From assembly GCA_905178155.1 (NCBI GenBank), contig CAJINV010000001.1, positions 10,321,432 through 10,385,431 on the forward strand: DNA of 64,000 nucleotides, given 5' to 3'. Below the pieces are notes generated by a model that searched no databases, was not told the DNA's origin, and saw only the letters and a program-made list of their open reading frames with translations. Numbering within the stretch: the stretch's first letter is position 1; every line of letters starts with the position of its first letter. This DNA comes from Amoebophrya sp. A120 (lineage: Eukaryota > Sar > Dinophyceae > Syndiniales > Amoebophryaceae). The position numbers and the translations under genes are program-made. This document shows, piece by piece, positions 63,801 to 64,000 of this stretch.

Positions 63801-64000
63801 AGCAGGTACATAAGTGTTGAATCCGTGGTCGTTATCGTCGAAATGAATGCAGCGTGTCAATTTGTTTTGAATTTGAAACTCCATCTCCATGGAAGTGAAA
63901 AAAAATCGTGTGCTCAGGTTCGCGACTGGGAACAGCGTTTGTCAGACGTGCAGACGCAGTTGAAGCAGGAGCGCATTCATCTGGACCAGTACCGACAAGC
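60855..64000 (+). CDS. Coiled-coil protein, 3' end outside window
   Basis: Exons 60855-61013, 61166-61645, 61765-62460 (or from 61777), 62603-63805 and 63918 to the edge; all introns join in phase 0 (donors GTACCT, GTAAAT, GTACTA, GTACAT). At least 870 residues are visible. Exon 3 opens with a charged helix (KKEIERRDRELRRVETAW). Exon 4 starts ERAANRLGQEQQLEKRFQALR and ends QEREEALRVREETVLAREEQ, continuing into exon 5 (VRDWEQRLSDVQTQLKQERI): a long coiled coil beginning at the window end. In between are acidic and Ser/Gln/His-rich disordered stretches. The uninterrupted phase-0 introns between helical segments support one gene. Likely a structural or cytoskeletal protein; no family named. Confidence 0.68.

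Noticed and set aside
1-64000. tRNA, rRNA, CRISPR arrays, bacterial operons, plasmid or viral genes
   Set aside because: No cloverleaf with box A/B, no rRNA-like block, no regular spacer arrays, and gene structure is plainly eukaryotic.
1-64000. Genomic copies of the dinoflagellate spliced-leader sequence
   Set aside because: I saw no match to the conserved leader near any start codon; it would be added to mRNA in trans, so absence here says little.

Overview
This window is nuclear DNA from a gene-dense, intron-bearing protist. Seventeen protein-coding genes are modelled and all lie on the + strand. Two are cut by the window edges. Twelve contain introns (29 in total, about 97-404 nt); the rest are single-exon, some very long. 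The pieces fit a dinoflagellate-lineage alveolate: unidirectional gene order, RAP-domain protein, very long Ser/Gln/Asp-rich proteins, unusual 5' splice sites, and one intron that is a small inverted-repeat element flanked by a direct repeat. Such introner-like introns are, as I recall, a hallmark of the parasitic dinoflagellate Amoebophrya. I offer that genus as the best guess, not as something proven.

Layout. 1-2.3 kb: end of an endonuclease/exonuclease/phosphatase (EEP) family protein. 3.4-7.5 kb: tandem pair of RING plus TRAF-type zinc-finger genes whose exon structures differ. 8.0-8.6 kb: prefoldin subunit 1-like chaperone. 9.0-19.5 kb: three large proteins of unknown function, two of them mostly low-complexity. 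20.1-21.7 kb: EndoG/EXOG-like nuclease. 22.6-26.1 kb: voltage-gated, cyclic-nucleotide-binding-fold cation channel with a GFG filter. 27.2-28.1 kb: small Cys-motif protein. 29.3-32.3 kb: low-complexity/coiled-coil protein. 32.9-34.5 kb: LicD/fukutin-type transferase with membrane segments. 35.3-39.1 kb: ribonucleotide reductase large subunit in nine exons, the best-anchored gene model here. 40.8-50.0 kb: giant protein with many acidic tryptophan motifs, whose first intron is the introner-like element. 50.6-52.5 kb: unknown protein. 52.8-56.4 kb: RAP-domain protein. 57.3-59.0 kb: SET-domain methyltransferase. 59.5-60.2 kb: four-pass membrane protein. 60.9 kb-end: coiled-coil protein running off the edge.

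The genes do not form a pathway; this looks like ordinary housekeeping and lineage-specific content. The most interesting signals are structural: the 108-bp inverted-repeat element whose exact removal restores a reading frame without GT-AG ends; a strong bias to GTAC at 5' splice sites, several introns being bounded by the same short direct repeat; an intron present in only one of two tandem duplicates; and the tryptophan-motif giant, whose motifs recall COPI-binding tethers. Exon boundaries were set by reading frame, splice dinucleotides and, where possible, homology. I could not run alignments, so junctions outside the ribonucleotide reductase and channel genes are provisional.
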